The notes under the pieces were generated by a model. That model saw only the letters and a program-made list of their open reading frames with translations, did not search any database and had not been told where the DNA came from. The translations under genes were made by a program, and so were the position numbers. Positions 31,724 through 39,390 of a DNA stretch of 64,000 nucleotides are shown one piece after another. Origin of the DNA: Aristaeella hokkaidonensis (GTDB lineage: Bacteria; Bacillota; Clostridia; Christensenellales; Aristaeellaceae); the NCBI RefSeq assembly GCF_018128945.1, contig NZ_CP068393.1:558001-622000 (forward strand), written 5' to 3'. Position 1 is the stretch's first letter. Every line of letters starts with the position of its first letter.

Positions 31724-33328
31724 ATGAGGAAACAGGAAGCGGAGAAAGTCCTGGAATCCTGGCTGAATCCGGTGCTCGGATTTGCACTGAAGCGGTGCAA
31801 AACCCCGGAAGACGCTGAGGACCTTTCCCAGGAGATCATCCTGCGGGTTTACAGAGCGCTCCTTCTGCGTGACGACGTGGAAGACGTGAGTAAATTCATC
31901 TGGACTGTGGCGCACAACGCCCTGTGCAACTACTACCGGAGCGCATCAAAGAACATGATCGGCATTCCGGTGGAAGCCCTGGCGGATCTCCCGGCCGAAT
32001 CCGCAGAAGACGCGGAAGAGGACGCGGAGACGGTGGAGCGCCTGAAGAAGGAGATTGCCTATCTGTCCGGACTGCAGCGGAAGATCGTGATCGCCTATTA
32101 CATCGACCACAAAAAGCAGGAACAGATTGCCCGGGAGCTCGGCATTCCCGTCGGAACCGTGAAATGGCATCTGTTCGAGGCGAAGAAAGAGCTGAAGAAA
32201 GGAATGGGAAAAATGAGAGAAGCAAGCAGCCTGAAATATAATCCCGTCCGGTTTGTAACCCGGGGAATTACCGGGAGCCTTGGACGGAAAGATGTATATG
32301 ATATGTTCGGCAGCCCGCTGGTGCAGAATCTCTGCTATGCGGTAAGGGATACCTGGAAAACCGTGAATGAGATTGCGGATGACCTGGGCGTTTCTCCGGT
32401 TTACCTGGAGGACGAGGCTGCCCGTCTGGAGGAGTTTGGCTTCCTGAAAAAGAAGGGCGATAAGTACCTGGCGGACTTCCTGCTGGAGGAGCCGAGTCTG
32501 GACTTCCTGCGGCTGGAAAATGATACTTACAAGGCGGCGGCGGATCTGTTTGCCGATGAACTTTATGCACGGCTGACGGAGAGGGGCGTCCTGGATTCCC
32601 CGGCTATTACCGGTAGATGGAAGACGGATAAAAACTTCCTGCTGTGGGCGCTGATTCCCTATATTGCGGCCTGCTCCGGTGACAGCGTCCGGGAGATGAA
32701 GATTTCCTTTGAGGAAGCCGCGACGGTCCGGAAGGACGGCGGAACCAACATCTTTCACGCGCAGGTCCGGGAAGCAGTGCCGGAAGAATATGAGGCGATG
32801 AACGGCTGGTTCGGCCCCTGCTGGAACGGGGACGGGAAACACATCCTGTGGCAGGTGGGCAGCGAATGGTCAGACAACCTGCAGGAACGGGCAATGAACT
32901 ATCAGGAAGACGCGGCGAAAATCCTTGCCCTGTATGAAAGGGAACAACAGGAAAAGCTTTCCGTGGATGAGTATGCCTGGCTGGCCCAGATGGGACAGAT
33001 TGTCCTGGACAGTGAGGACCGGGCGCAATGGCAGATCGTGGTGCTGGACAATCAGCAGATCCGGGAGGAACTGCTGGCCATCGGCACAAAGATCCGGGAA
33101 GAAAAAGCAGCGGAATTCAGGAAGCTGAAGGAAGCCTATACCCGGGCTGCACTGAAGGATCTGCCCGCGCAGATGCGGAAGATGAAGGAGTTTGAACTGC
33201 AATTCCTGTTTAATTCAGATGGGCGGTTTGTATATCACTGCCTGAAGAAACTGGTGAACAGCGGGAAACTGACGCCTCCGCCGGAGGAACAGAAGAAGGC
33301 TATGTCCACGCTGATTATGCCTGCGTGA
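31724..33328 (+). CDS. ECF-like sigma factor with long C-terminal extension
   Basis: 534 residues from the ATG behind AAAGGAGG. Residues about 10-80 are sigma region 2 (DAEDLSQEIILRVYRALL, then WTVAHNALCNYYR). About 115-165 are region 4 (LSGLQRKIVIAYY, then EQIARELGIPVGTVKWHL). Standard ECF factors end there at about 180 residues. Here a further 360 residues follow, starting with a predicted winged helix (TVNEIADDLGVSPVYLEDEAARL) and then a helical domain of unknown fold. No anti-sigma gene is adjacent, so the extension may do the sensing or autoinhibition. Confidence 0.85.
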   Translation: MRKQEAEKVLESWLNPVLGFALKRCKTPEDAEDLSQEIILRVYRALLLRDDVEDVSKFIWTVAHNALCNYYRSASKNMIGIPVEALADLPAESAEDAEEDAETVERLKKEIAYLSGLQRKIVIAYYIDHKKQEQIARELGIPVGTVKWHLFEAKKELKKGMGKMREASSLKYNPVRFVTRGITGSLGRKDVYDMFGSPLVQNLCYAVRDTWKTVNEIADDLGVSPVYLEDEAARLEEFGFLKKKGDKYLADFLLEEPSLDFLRLENDTYKAAADLFADELYARLTERGVLDSPAITGRWKTDKNFLLWALIPYIAACSGDSVREMKISFEEAATVRKDGGTNIFHAQVREAVPEEYEAMNGWFGPCWNGDGKHILWQVGSEWSDNLQERAMNYQEDAAKILALYEREQQEKLSVDEYAWLAQMGQIVLDSEDRAQWQIVVLDNQQIREELLAIGTKIREEKAAEFRKLKEAYTRAALKDLPAQMRKMKEFELQFLFNSDGRFVYHCLKKLVNSGKLTPPPEEQKKAMSTLIMPA

Positions 33329-33346
33329 AAAAACTGCAAAAAAGTG

Positions 33347-33376
33347 TTGACACAGGGTAAGGCCCCGTAGTATAGT
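33347..33376 (+). promoter_or_regulatory. Strong promoter of leader peptide-methyltransferase unit
   Basis: TTGACA, an 18-base spacer and TATAGT, just after the sigma factor stop. Confidence 0.8.
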
Positions 33377-33411
33377 CTGTCCAATATATTCAGAAAGGAG
33401 CTCTCCTCAGG

Positions 33412-33519
33412 ATGAAGTACGGATACATCGCTCTGGCTCTGCTGCTTGCGAACACGCTGAAGCTTGTCCGTGCTATTCTGCTGTGCCCGTACAGAGATAA
33501 GAGGAGAGTCACCTGGTAA
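33412..33519 (+). CDS. 35-residue leader peptide
   Basis: A short frame begins MKYGYIALALLLANTLK, continues into LVRAILLCPY and ends in the basic RDKRRVTW. AAAGGAG (33394-33400) lies upstream, and the site is part of a small palindrome (AGGAG-CT-CTCCT). It sits between a strong promoter and a terminator hairpin in front of a methyltransferase gene, the usual layout of a regulatory leader peptide. The last codons contain the sequence that can pair with the terminator. The alternative is a small membrane protein, since residues 4-27 are hydrophobic. Confidence 0.65.
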   Translation: MKYGYIALALLLANTLKLVRAILLCPYRDKRRVTW

Positions 33520-33573
33520 TATTTTATCAGTTAACAAGCCGCTTATCTCTTATCAGATAAGCGGCTTTATTTT
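33496..33573 (+). promoter_or_regulatory. Transcription attenuator before the methyltransferase gene
   Basis: A 13-base-pair terminator stem (33536-33548 with 33555-33567, 6-base loop, tail TATTTTA) lies between the leader peptide and the methyltransferase start. GATAAGAG at 33496-33503, inside the end of the leader frame, is exactly complementary to CTCTTATC at 33547-33554, which spans the end of the 5' arm and the loop. The two pairings exclude each other. Ribosome stalling or progress on the leader could thus decide read-through. Confidence 0.65.
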
Positions 33574-33597
33574 ATCTATCCAAAGGAGGAGAGAAAA

Positions 33598-34416
33598 ATG
33601 ACAGACTTCGACAGGGTAAAAGAGTACTACAGGTTCTTTGATGAAAAGAACCGGCTGGTGAACAGCGGCAGTGGCAAGCTGGAGTTTTTGATGAGCATGG
33701 AACTGCTGAAACGCTGGCTGCCTGGGAAAGGGTCAATCCTTGACCTGGGCGGCGGGGCCGGCGCTTATTCCTTCCCGCTGGCGGCGGAAGGGTATAAGGT
33801 GTTCCTGGCCGACCTGTCGGAGGAACTGATTCAGCAGGCAGAGGAGCAGAACAGGGAGGTTGAACACCCCGTAATCTGTAATGTGGTGAATGCCATCGAC
33901 CTGAGCCTGTATAATGACGGCCAGTTTGATACCGTGCTCGTGATGGGTCCTCTGTATCATTTGCTGGAGGCGTCCGAGCGGGAACAGTGTATTGCAGAAG
34001 TCAACCGGGTCTTAAAGCCGGGCGGCATCGTGTTTGCAACTTTCCTGCCTTATCTGTCCGGAAGCGTCGGCGTTGTGGAGCGGTTCTTCGGCCATCCGAA
34101 TCAGGTGGACGCGGATACCATCCGGGAGGTTTTCCGGTCTGGTAAATTCAGCAACCTGACCAATGCAGGTTTCCAGGAAGGTTACTATCCGACCTCGGAG
34201 GAGATCGAGGAACTGTTCCGGAATCACGGGTTCAGCAAACAGCAGATCCGATCCATCCGCGGCTTCGGCTGGAAACGGGAAGAAGTGCTCTTCCGGGCGC
34301 AGGAGAAGGATCCGGATATGTTTAAGGTCATGATCGACATGATCAATGAAACGGCTGAAAACAAGGCGATCGTTGAGACCTGCGGCCACGCGGTATACGT
34401 GGGGAAGAAGGCGTAA
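33598..34416 (+). CDS. Class I SAM-dependent methyltransferase under attenuation control
   Basis: 272 residues. Motif I ILDLGGGAG is at 47-55, LADLS marks the acidic loop, TVLVMGPLYHLL is motif IV and VLKPGGIVFATFL the next strand. It belongs to the general methyltransferase_11/25 group; a C-terminal extension after residue 190 (FGWKREEVLF) is conserved-looking. AAAGGAGGAG precedes the ATG. The leader peptide and attenuator recall inducible antibiotic-response genes, so a ribosome- or antibiotic-related substrate is possible but not shown. It does not carry Erm-type motifs. Confidence 0.85.
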   Translation: MTDFDRVKEYYRFFDEKNRLVNSGSGKLEFLMSMELLKRWLPGKGSILDLGGGAGAYSFPLAAEGYKVFLADLSEELIQQAEEQNREVEHPVICNVVNAIDLSLYNDGQFDTVLVMGPLYHLLEASEREQCIAEVNRVLKPGGIVFATFLPYLSGSVGVVERFFGHPNQVDADTIREVFRSGKFSNLTNAGFQEGYYPTSEEIEELFRNHGFSKQQIRSIRGFGWKREEVLFRAQEKDPDMFKVMIDMINETAENKAIVETCGHAVYVGKKA

Positions 34417-34492
34417 CGGTTTTCCGGGGATGATTTTGGCCATGTGATTCGTTCTATTTTCAGTATCCCATATGAATCTCTGGAGGTGAAAT

Positions 34493-34708
34493 ATGAAAGT
34501 ACTGAAACTCATAGGCGGATATATCGCACTGGCAGGATTCTTCATCTTTGTGGACCAGTCGGGCATCGGAATCCAGAAAAACATAAATGCCGTAAAGAAG
34601 TGGGCGGCCGGGGAAACCGAGAAGCTGCACTTCATCCAATATTGGAAAGAACAGGCAAAGCTGAAGGAAAAACCCGAGCAGCCGTATGAAAGCGGCAGCG
34701 AAGAGTAA
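34493..34708 (+). CDS. Small membrane protein
   Basis: 71 residues. One transmembrane helix at about residues 4-24 (KLIGGYIALAGFFIFV) is followed by a charged, helix-prone tail rich in Lys and Glu. The family is not recognised. CTGGAGGTGA precedes the ATG and a terminator follows 6 bases after the stop, so it is a compact gene unit, possibly sharing the methyltransferase transcript (76-base gap). Confidence 0.65.
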   Translation: MKVLKLIGGYIALAGFFIFVDQSGIGIQKNINAVKKWAAGETEKLHFIQYWKEQAKLKEKPEQPYESGSEE

Positions 34709-34713
34709 AAACG

Positions 34714-34746
34714 AGCGGCGGGGAGTCAAACTCCCTGCCGCTTTAT
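34714..34746. terminator. Bidirectional terminator
   Basis: AGCGGCGGGGAGT and ACTCCCTGCCGCT (one mismatch) with T-rich flanks on both strands, between convergent genes. Confidence 0.8.
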
Positions 34747-34762
34747 TGTGTTTCTGTATTGA

Positions 34763-35458
34763 CTACGCTTTGAATTCCCGGATGGAACCGAAGAGGAGGG
34801 TCAGCTTGTCGATATCCTTTTCCGTATGGAAATGCCCGGCGTACCAGTGCCTGTAGGTCAGCCGATCCTCAATGCTGTCCAGCCAGATCTCGGTGGTCTT
34901 GTCCACCACGCGCTGGTCAATGAAGGTGAGGAATACCTCCGTGGGCACATATTTGAGCGGCGTGGTGTGGGACAGTACCACGTCCACCTGCCAGCTCCGG
35001 GCGGCCAGGGTGCTTTCCACCTTCTGTTTGATGGCGTCGGACGGCTGCTCATCCGCCCACCAGTTCCAGCCGTTGGCCAGGCGGTAGAACTTGTCCACGC
35101 TGTAGGCGCCGCCGATGACCACGGTCTGGATGCCGCCCAGGTCGTAGATCTCGCCGTCCATGGCAAAGAGCAGGTTCGGGTAGGCGGCTTCCACGTAGAC
35201 TTTGCCGCCGTGCCAGTCGGTAACACGGTAGGAGGGCAGGGTGGCCGGGCGCATCTCATGATTGCCGTGGATGGAGAAGACCGTGATCGGCAGCTCGGAA
35301 ACGTTGTGCTTGCTGTTCTGATCCCGCTGTCCGCCGAAGAAGTTGAAGCCGGCGTCGCCCAGGATGATCATGATATCCTCCCGGGTGGTTTCAAAACGCT
35401 GGCAGAACGCAAAAAGGCGGCTGAAATCGCCATGCGTATCTCCGGTAATGTAAATCAT
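34763..35458 (-). CDS. Calcineurin-like metallophosphoesterase
   Basis: 231 residues with all five metal motifs: GDTHGD at 6-11, GDAG, GNHE, SHTTP and GHFH. It hydrolyses a phosphoester; the substrate may be a nucleotide or phosphoprotein. I prefer the ATG at 35458 because GGAGGTGAG lies about 7 bases upstream; a GTG four codons earlier overlaps that site. It is monocistronic, with a terminator shared with the convergent small gene. Confidence 0.9.
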   Translation of the reverse strand: MIYITGDTHGDFSRLFAFCQRFETTREDIMIILGDAGFNFFGGQRDQNSKHNVSELPITVFSIHGNHEMRPATLPSYRVTDWHGGKVYVEAAYPNLLFAMDGEIYDLGGIQTVVIGGAYSVDKFYRLANGWNWWADEQPSDAIKQKVESTLAARSWQVDVVLSHTTPLKYVPTEVFLTFIDQRVVDKTTEIWLDSIEDRLTYRHWYAGHFHTEKDIDKLTLLFGSIREFKA

Positions 35459-35570
35459 ATTCCTGCTCACCTCCGCTTCTGTGGATAGGCTGAAAGGCCG
35501 TTCATTTCTTCTGTAAACAGTATATCATGAAACAGCGGGACTGTCCCGGATTATATGGTTTCCGGCATGA

Positions 35571-35600
35571 AAAAACCGAACCCTGGGCAGGTCCGGTTTT
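35571..35600. terminator. Intrinsic terminator of the HAD hydrolase gene
   Basis: AAAACCGAACC pairs with GGTCCGGTTTT (one mismatch). On the minus strand it is followed by TTTTTT. Confidence 0.75.
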
Positions 35601-35605
35601 GATGT

Positions 35606-36298
35606 TCAGCTTTGGAGTATTTCCAGCACCTCGTGGAGGTCGGAGATGGTGTAGTCGATGGCATAACCGGGTCTGGCGGGCAGACGGTCCGGGTTATACC
35701 AGCAGGTTTTGATACCGGCGTTGTTGCCGCCGCGGATATCGCTGGTGAGGGAATCACCGACGATCAGGATCTTTGACAGATCCGTGGGCCGGAGGACATC
35801 AAACACAGCGTTGAAGAAGCCCATGTTGGGCTTTTCAGCGCCCACGCCTTCAGAAAGGAAGGCACCGTCCAGCAGATCCTTCAAGCCGGAATGAGTCAGT
35901 TTTTTATTCTGGGCGGCCACGGTTCCATTGGTGACGGCATACTGCTTCACTTTGCCCCGGAGGGACCGGACGATATTGATACTGTCATCCCGGAAGACGA
36001 TGGTGTCACCCAGGGCAAGCTGGTACCGGTCATTGAACGCCGGTGCCAGGGAGGCAGGAACGCCGATCTCGGTGAAGAACTGCGCAAACCGGCCTACCAG
36101 GATCTGGGGCTTGGTGAGTTCGTTCCGCTCCAGCCGCTCCCAGAAAACTTCGTTGATTCGTGAGTAGTGCCGCACCATTTCATCCGTACATTCGCCAAGG
36201 CCGAATTCCCGGAACAGGGCCTGGACGGCCGCTTTCTCTGCGGCCTTGAAATCCAGGAGGGTGCCGTCCACATCCCAGAGAATGGTTGTGAATTTCAT
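35606..36298 (-). CDS. HAD-family hydrolase, YjjG-like nucleotidase
   Basis: 230 residues from the ATG at 36298 (GAGGT 9 bases upstream). HAD motifs: DVDGTLLD at 9-16, AVTNGT, GAEKPNMGFF with the motif III Lys, and LIVGDSLTSDIRGG. Length and motifs match the YjjG group of noncanonical pyrimidine nucleotidases, which dephosphorylate damaged or unusual nucleoside monophosphates; phosphoglycolate phosphatase is an alternative. It starts 10 bases after a methyltransferase gene and forms an operon with it. Confidence 0.9.
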   Translation of the reverse strand: MKFTTILWDVDGTLLDFKAAEKAAVQALFREFGLGECTDEMVRHYSRINEVFWERLERNELTKPQILVGRFAQFFTEIGVPASLAPAFNDRYQLALGDTIVFRDDSINIVRSLRGKVKQYAVTNGTVAAQNKKLTHSGLKDLLDGAFLSEGVGAEKPNMGFFNAVFDVLRPTDLSKILIVGDSLTSDIRGGNNAGIKTCWYNPDRLPARPGYAIDYTISDLHEVLEILQS

Positions 36299-36308
36299 GT
36301 CACGGACC

Positions 36309-36911
36309 TCATTCGGCTTTCTCAGCAATGCAGAACATGTTGACCCAGCTCTCATCCTGGCGTTCCGGACGGGCGTCATGGGTCAGCCACATGTCCGTGA
36401 TCCGGAAACCGCCGACTTCATCCGTCAGGGCGCGGAGGGATTCCTCCGTGAAGTCGGAGAAGAGCCTGCCGTTCTTCTCCCGCTCTTCCGTTCCGTATTT
36501 GAAGGAGGCGTAGAAGACGCCGTCCGGCTTCAGGGCGCGGTGAATGCGGCGGAAGATGTCGGGCAGGTCGGATTTGCACACGTGCAGAAGGGAAGCGCAG
36601 GCCCAGACCGCGTCAAAGGTATTGGTGTAGTCCAGCTCTTCAAAGAACATATGCCGGACAGGGCAGCCGACGCGCTTCCGGGTGAAATCGCACAGCTCCT
36701 TGCAGCCGTCTACGGCCAGCACCTGGTAACCATTCCGAGTGAAATACAAAGAGGCTTTGCCGGCGCCGCAGCCGAGATCCAGGATGTGTCCGCCCGGGGC
36801 AACCTGCTCCAGGAAACGGTTGTAATGCGCGGTCATATCCACGTCCGCAGTGCGGGCGATAAACTCTTCGGTGTGATCCTGATACCATTTCAGGGAATCG
36901 TTCTGGTTCAT
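36309..36911 (-). CDS. Class I SAM-dependent methyltransferase
   Basis: 200 residues. Motif I HILDLGCGAG is at 42-51, then LAVDGCKELC, AVWACASLLHV as motif IV and ALKPDGVFYASF. Similar to TehB-like and methyltransferase_25 proteins. The substrate is unknown. CAGGAG precedes the ATG. First gene of a two-gene operon with the HAD hydrolase. Confidence 0.88.
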   Translation of the reverse strand: MNQNDSLKWYQDHTEEFIARTADVDMTAHYNRFLEQVAPGGHILDLGCGAGKASLYFTRNGYQVLAVDGCKELCDFTRKRVGCPVRHMFFEELDYTNTFDAVWACASLLHVCKSDLPDIFRRIHRALKPDGVFYASFKYGTEEREKNGRLFSDFTEESLRALTDEVGGFRITDMWLTHDARPERQDESWVNMFCIAEKAE

Positions 36912-36989
36912 GGTTTGTTCTCCTGATAATTATTGATGAAGTGAGTACCGGGAAATGATAGCACAGCACAACCAGGAAAGTAAATAAAA

Positions 36990-37031
36990 CCGTGACAAGA
37001 GAACCGTCCCCTTGTCAGTCCCCTTGTCACG
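36990..37031. repeat. Double copy of the dispersed CCGTCCCC repeat
   Basis: CCGTGACAAG...CTTGTC followed by a partial second copy ending CCTTGTCACGG. The outer arms CCGTGACAAG/CTTGTCACGG pair. It lies between two minus-strand genes and may terminate the thioredoxin-like gene. Confidence 0.6.
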
Positions 37032-37052
37032 GTGGTGAACTTAAATCAGGGA

Positions 37053-38357
37053 TCAGTCCTTGCGGACGAGGATATCCCACTCGCCGAAAGCATCACCGGT
37101 ATAGAACTCAAAGTCAGGATCGAAGCTGTAGCCTTCCGGCACCTTGAGCAGCTGGACGTGGTAGTTTTCCACCGGGGCATTGAAGCAAACCAGGCCGTTT
37201 TCATCGGCAATCTGCAGGGTGCAGGCAGCGTCCGTACAGAAGTTTGCCTTTACATCCGGCACAGGGGAGCCGTACTGGTCAATGAAATGCAGGAGATAGG
37301 CTTCTGATTGCGCGGCCTTTGACTCTTCATCCTTCACATATTCCCAGCTGATGTCCGGAGCGTCTTCACGGTACCAGTCCGTGAATTCATCAACGGCTTT
37401 TTCATCAGGAAACAGAAGGATGAAAACCGATTGATCATCAATTGTGCGGGATTCAAAAACACTCATCACGACACGATGACCGTAAGTCAACAGGTTTATG
37501 GGTTGTTCATAAACATAGACATTCCTGTCCGGATCCAGCAGAGAAGACAGCGCATGAAGTGATTTATCGGTATCGGCCTGAATCCAATAGCACATATCGG
37601 CAGGCTGCACTTCAGGAGATATTTCAAAACGAAGATGGGCAATATCGTCAGGGACGATGTAGCCGAATTCGACATTGCCGTCATCGTCATTATAACGGAT
37701 AGCGACCTTTCGGGCACTTTCATTCTCTACATAATATGCGAGGGTTCCGGAAACCGGGAAAGCACAGGTGGACGCTTTCATGGGGATACAATTCAGTATT
37801 CTGGATTCGGTGTAATCATCACCCACAAAGGTATCCAGCACCCGGGCCAATTCCTCCGCACTTTCAAACGCATTGCTGTGCATGAAACACAGATTGCCGA
37901 AACGGTCTATCACCACGGTCTGCGGAAGCCGGAAAACCCCGAGATACTCGTTCAGCCCTGTGCCGGCGGTTTTGCTCATGGGAAAGGGAACTTTGTTTTC
38001 GATACGGATTTCCGCAATATCCAGGAGGGTGTCATCCGGTTCAAAATCCAGACCGATGAACGCCACCCGGTCTCCATACTGTTTGTATAATTCGTTCAGA
38101 AGCGGCAGTTCACGGATACAGGGACCGCACCAGGAGGCGAAGAAGTTAATCAGCACTGCTTCGTGATCCTTCAGTGCCTCGGACAGCGTGAACTCATTCT
38201 TTTTGGTATCCTTTACCGTGAAGTCGGGAAAAGGTTTGCCCAGAACATCGGCCTCGCCTTCGCCGAAGAGACGAATGAGGGGATCTTCCGCCCAGGCAAC
38301 AGGGAGAATAGAGGAAAGGAACATGACAGCCAGCAGGAAAATTAGCGCTTTTTTCAT
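37053..38357 (-). CDS. Exported TlpA-like thioredoxin-fold protein with C-terminal extension
   Basis: 434 residues from the ATG behind AAAGGAG. A signal peptide covers 1-23 (LPVAWA). Residues about 40-180 are a redoxin/TlpA domain with FFASWCGPCIRELP and the cis-proline stretch RLPQTVVID. About 250 further residues have no recognised domain; the end (FCTDAACTLQIADENGLVCF) resembles a small prealbumin-like or Ig-like module. It probably reduces or isomerises disulfides outside the membrane. The promoter on the minus strand has an extended TGGTATATT with TTGCAA. It may serve the cysteine-rich exported proteins of this region. Confidence 0.85.
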   Translation of the reverse strand: MKKALIFLLAVMFLSSILPVAWAEDPLIRLFGEGEADVLGKPFPDFTVKDTKKNEFTLSEALKDHEAVLINFFASWCGPCIRELPLLNELYKQYGDRVAFIGLDFEPDDTLLDIAEIRIENKVPFPMSKTAGTGLNEYLGVFRLPQTVVIDRFGNLCFMHSNAFESAEELARVLDTFVGDDYTESRILNCIPMKASTCAFPVSGTLAYYVENESARKVAIRYNDDDGNVEFGYIVPDDIAHLRFEISPEVQPADMCYWIQADTDKSLHALSSLLDPDRNVYVYEQPINLLTYGHRVVMSVFESRTIDDQSVFILLFPDEKAVDEFTDWYREDAPDISWEYVKDEESKAAQSEAYLLHFIDQYGSPVPDVKANFCTDAACTLQIADENGLVCFNAPVENYHVQLLKVPEGYSFDPDFEFYTGDAFGEWDILVRKD

Positions 38358-38468
38358 TGTGGTGTTCTCCTTTGTGAAGATACAGATCTGATGGGGTTTA
38401 TTTCTGCAGATAATATACCACAGACAATGCATAAATTGCAAAGAAAAACGAGTTGTACGAACAATAAA

Positions 38469-38500
38469 ACAAAGGGACAGCTTTGCTGTCCCTTTGTCAT
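38469..38500 (-). terminator. Intrinsic terminator of the AmmeMemoRadiSam operon
   Basis: ACAAAGGGACAG and CTGTCCCTTTGT with a 5-base loop. The minus strand tail is TTTTATT. It is also a member of the dispersed GGGACAG repeat family. Confidence 0.8.
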
Positions 38501-38512
38501 TATTCAGATCAC

Positions 38513-39373
38513 TTACACATTCCCCGGATAGACATAAAGTAAATGCTTCTGGGCGGCCTGGACCAGAGAATAAATGGTGGTGATGTCGGTGGGGTTCCTG
38601 TCCGTCATGTGGTGACGGGGGAAGAAGCGGGAAATATGCAGGGGGATTTCCCGGCCCTGCTTGCCGCCCTGGACGTTCTTCAGGCCGGCGACCCATTCGC
38701 TGAGGGCGAGCATCTCGTCCACGTTGTCATTTTCTCCGGGCACGATGAGGGTGGTCAGTTCCACATGGCAGCGCTTCACGGCTTCCTGGATAAAGTTCAT
38801 GACGGTCTGCCGGTCTCCGCCGAGGACCTCTTTGTAATACCGGTCGGTAAACCCTTTCAGGTCTATATTCATCGCGTCAATATGCGGAAGAAGCTGGCTG
38901 AGGATATCCAGGTTCGCGGTGCCGTTGGTGACCATGACGTTGAGCATCCGGTTTTTGTGCACCAGTTTCGCGGTATCCCGGACGTATTCCCAGCAGACCA
39001 GCGGCTCATTGTAGGTGTAGGCTACGCCGATGTTTTTGCTGGGCAGATAGTAGGTGGCCAGGTCGGCCAGCCTCTCCGGGGACATGCACTCTGTCTTGAT
39101 GGTGAAATCGCGATTACCGTCCCGCTGGGCGATTTCATGATTCTGGCAGAAGGGGCAGCGGAGATTGCAGCCCAGGCTGCCCACGGACAGGATCATTTTG
39201 CCTGGGTGAAACTGCTTCAGCGGTTTTTTCTCGATGGGATCAAGGGCCAGAGAGGAAATCCGGCCGTAATACAGCGGTTCAACCCGGCCGCTGACTGCGG
39301 CTCTCGCGCCGCAGGGGCCGGTCTGTCCGTCGTGCAGCTCGCAGTGCCTGAAACATACGTTGCAGAAAGCCAT
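38513..39373 (-). CDS. amrS: AmmeMemoRadiSam system radical SAM enzyme
   Basis: 286 residues. The radical SAM cluster motif is CNLRCPFC (Cys69, Cys73, Cys76). Family markers are the Cys-rich start (CNVCFRHC, then GPCGARA), YTYNEPLVCWEYV, and VMVTNGTANLDIL. The family always occurs with the AMMECR1 and Memo-like proteins; an RNA- or protein-modifying role has been proposed but the reaction is not established. It starts 17 bases after the fused partner gene, confirming the system. Confidence 0.93.
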   Translation of the reverse strand: MAFCNVCFRHCELHDGQTGPCGARAAVSGRVEPLYYGRISSLALDPIEKKPLKQFHPGKMILSVGSLGCNLRCPFCQNHEIAQRDGNRDFTIKTECMSPERLADLATYYLPSKNIGVAYTYNEPLVCWEYVRDTAKLVHKNRMLNVMVTNGTANLDILSQLLPHIDAMNIDLKGFTDRYYKEVLGGDRQTVMNFIQEAVKRCHVELTTLIVPGENDNVDEMLALSEWVAGLKNVQGGKQGREIPLHISRFFPRHHMTDRNPTDITTIYSLVQAAQKHLLYVYPGNV

Positions 39374-39390
39374 CTCTCAATACCGTCCTG

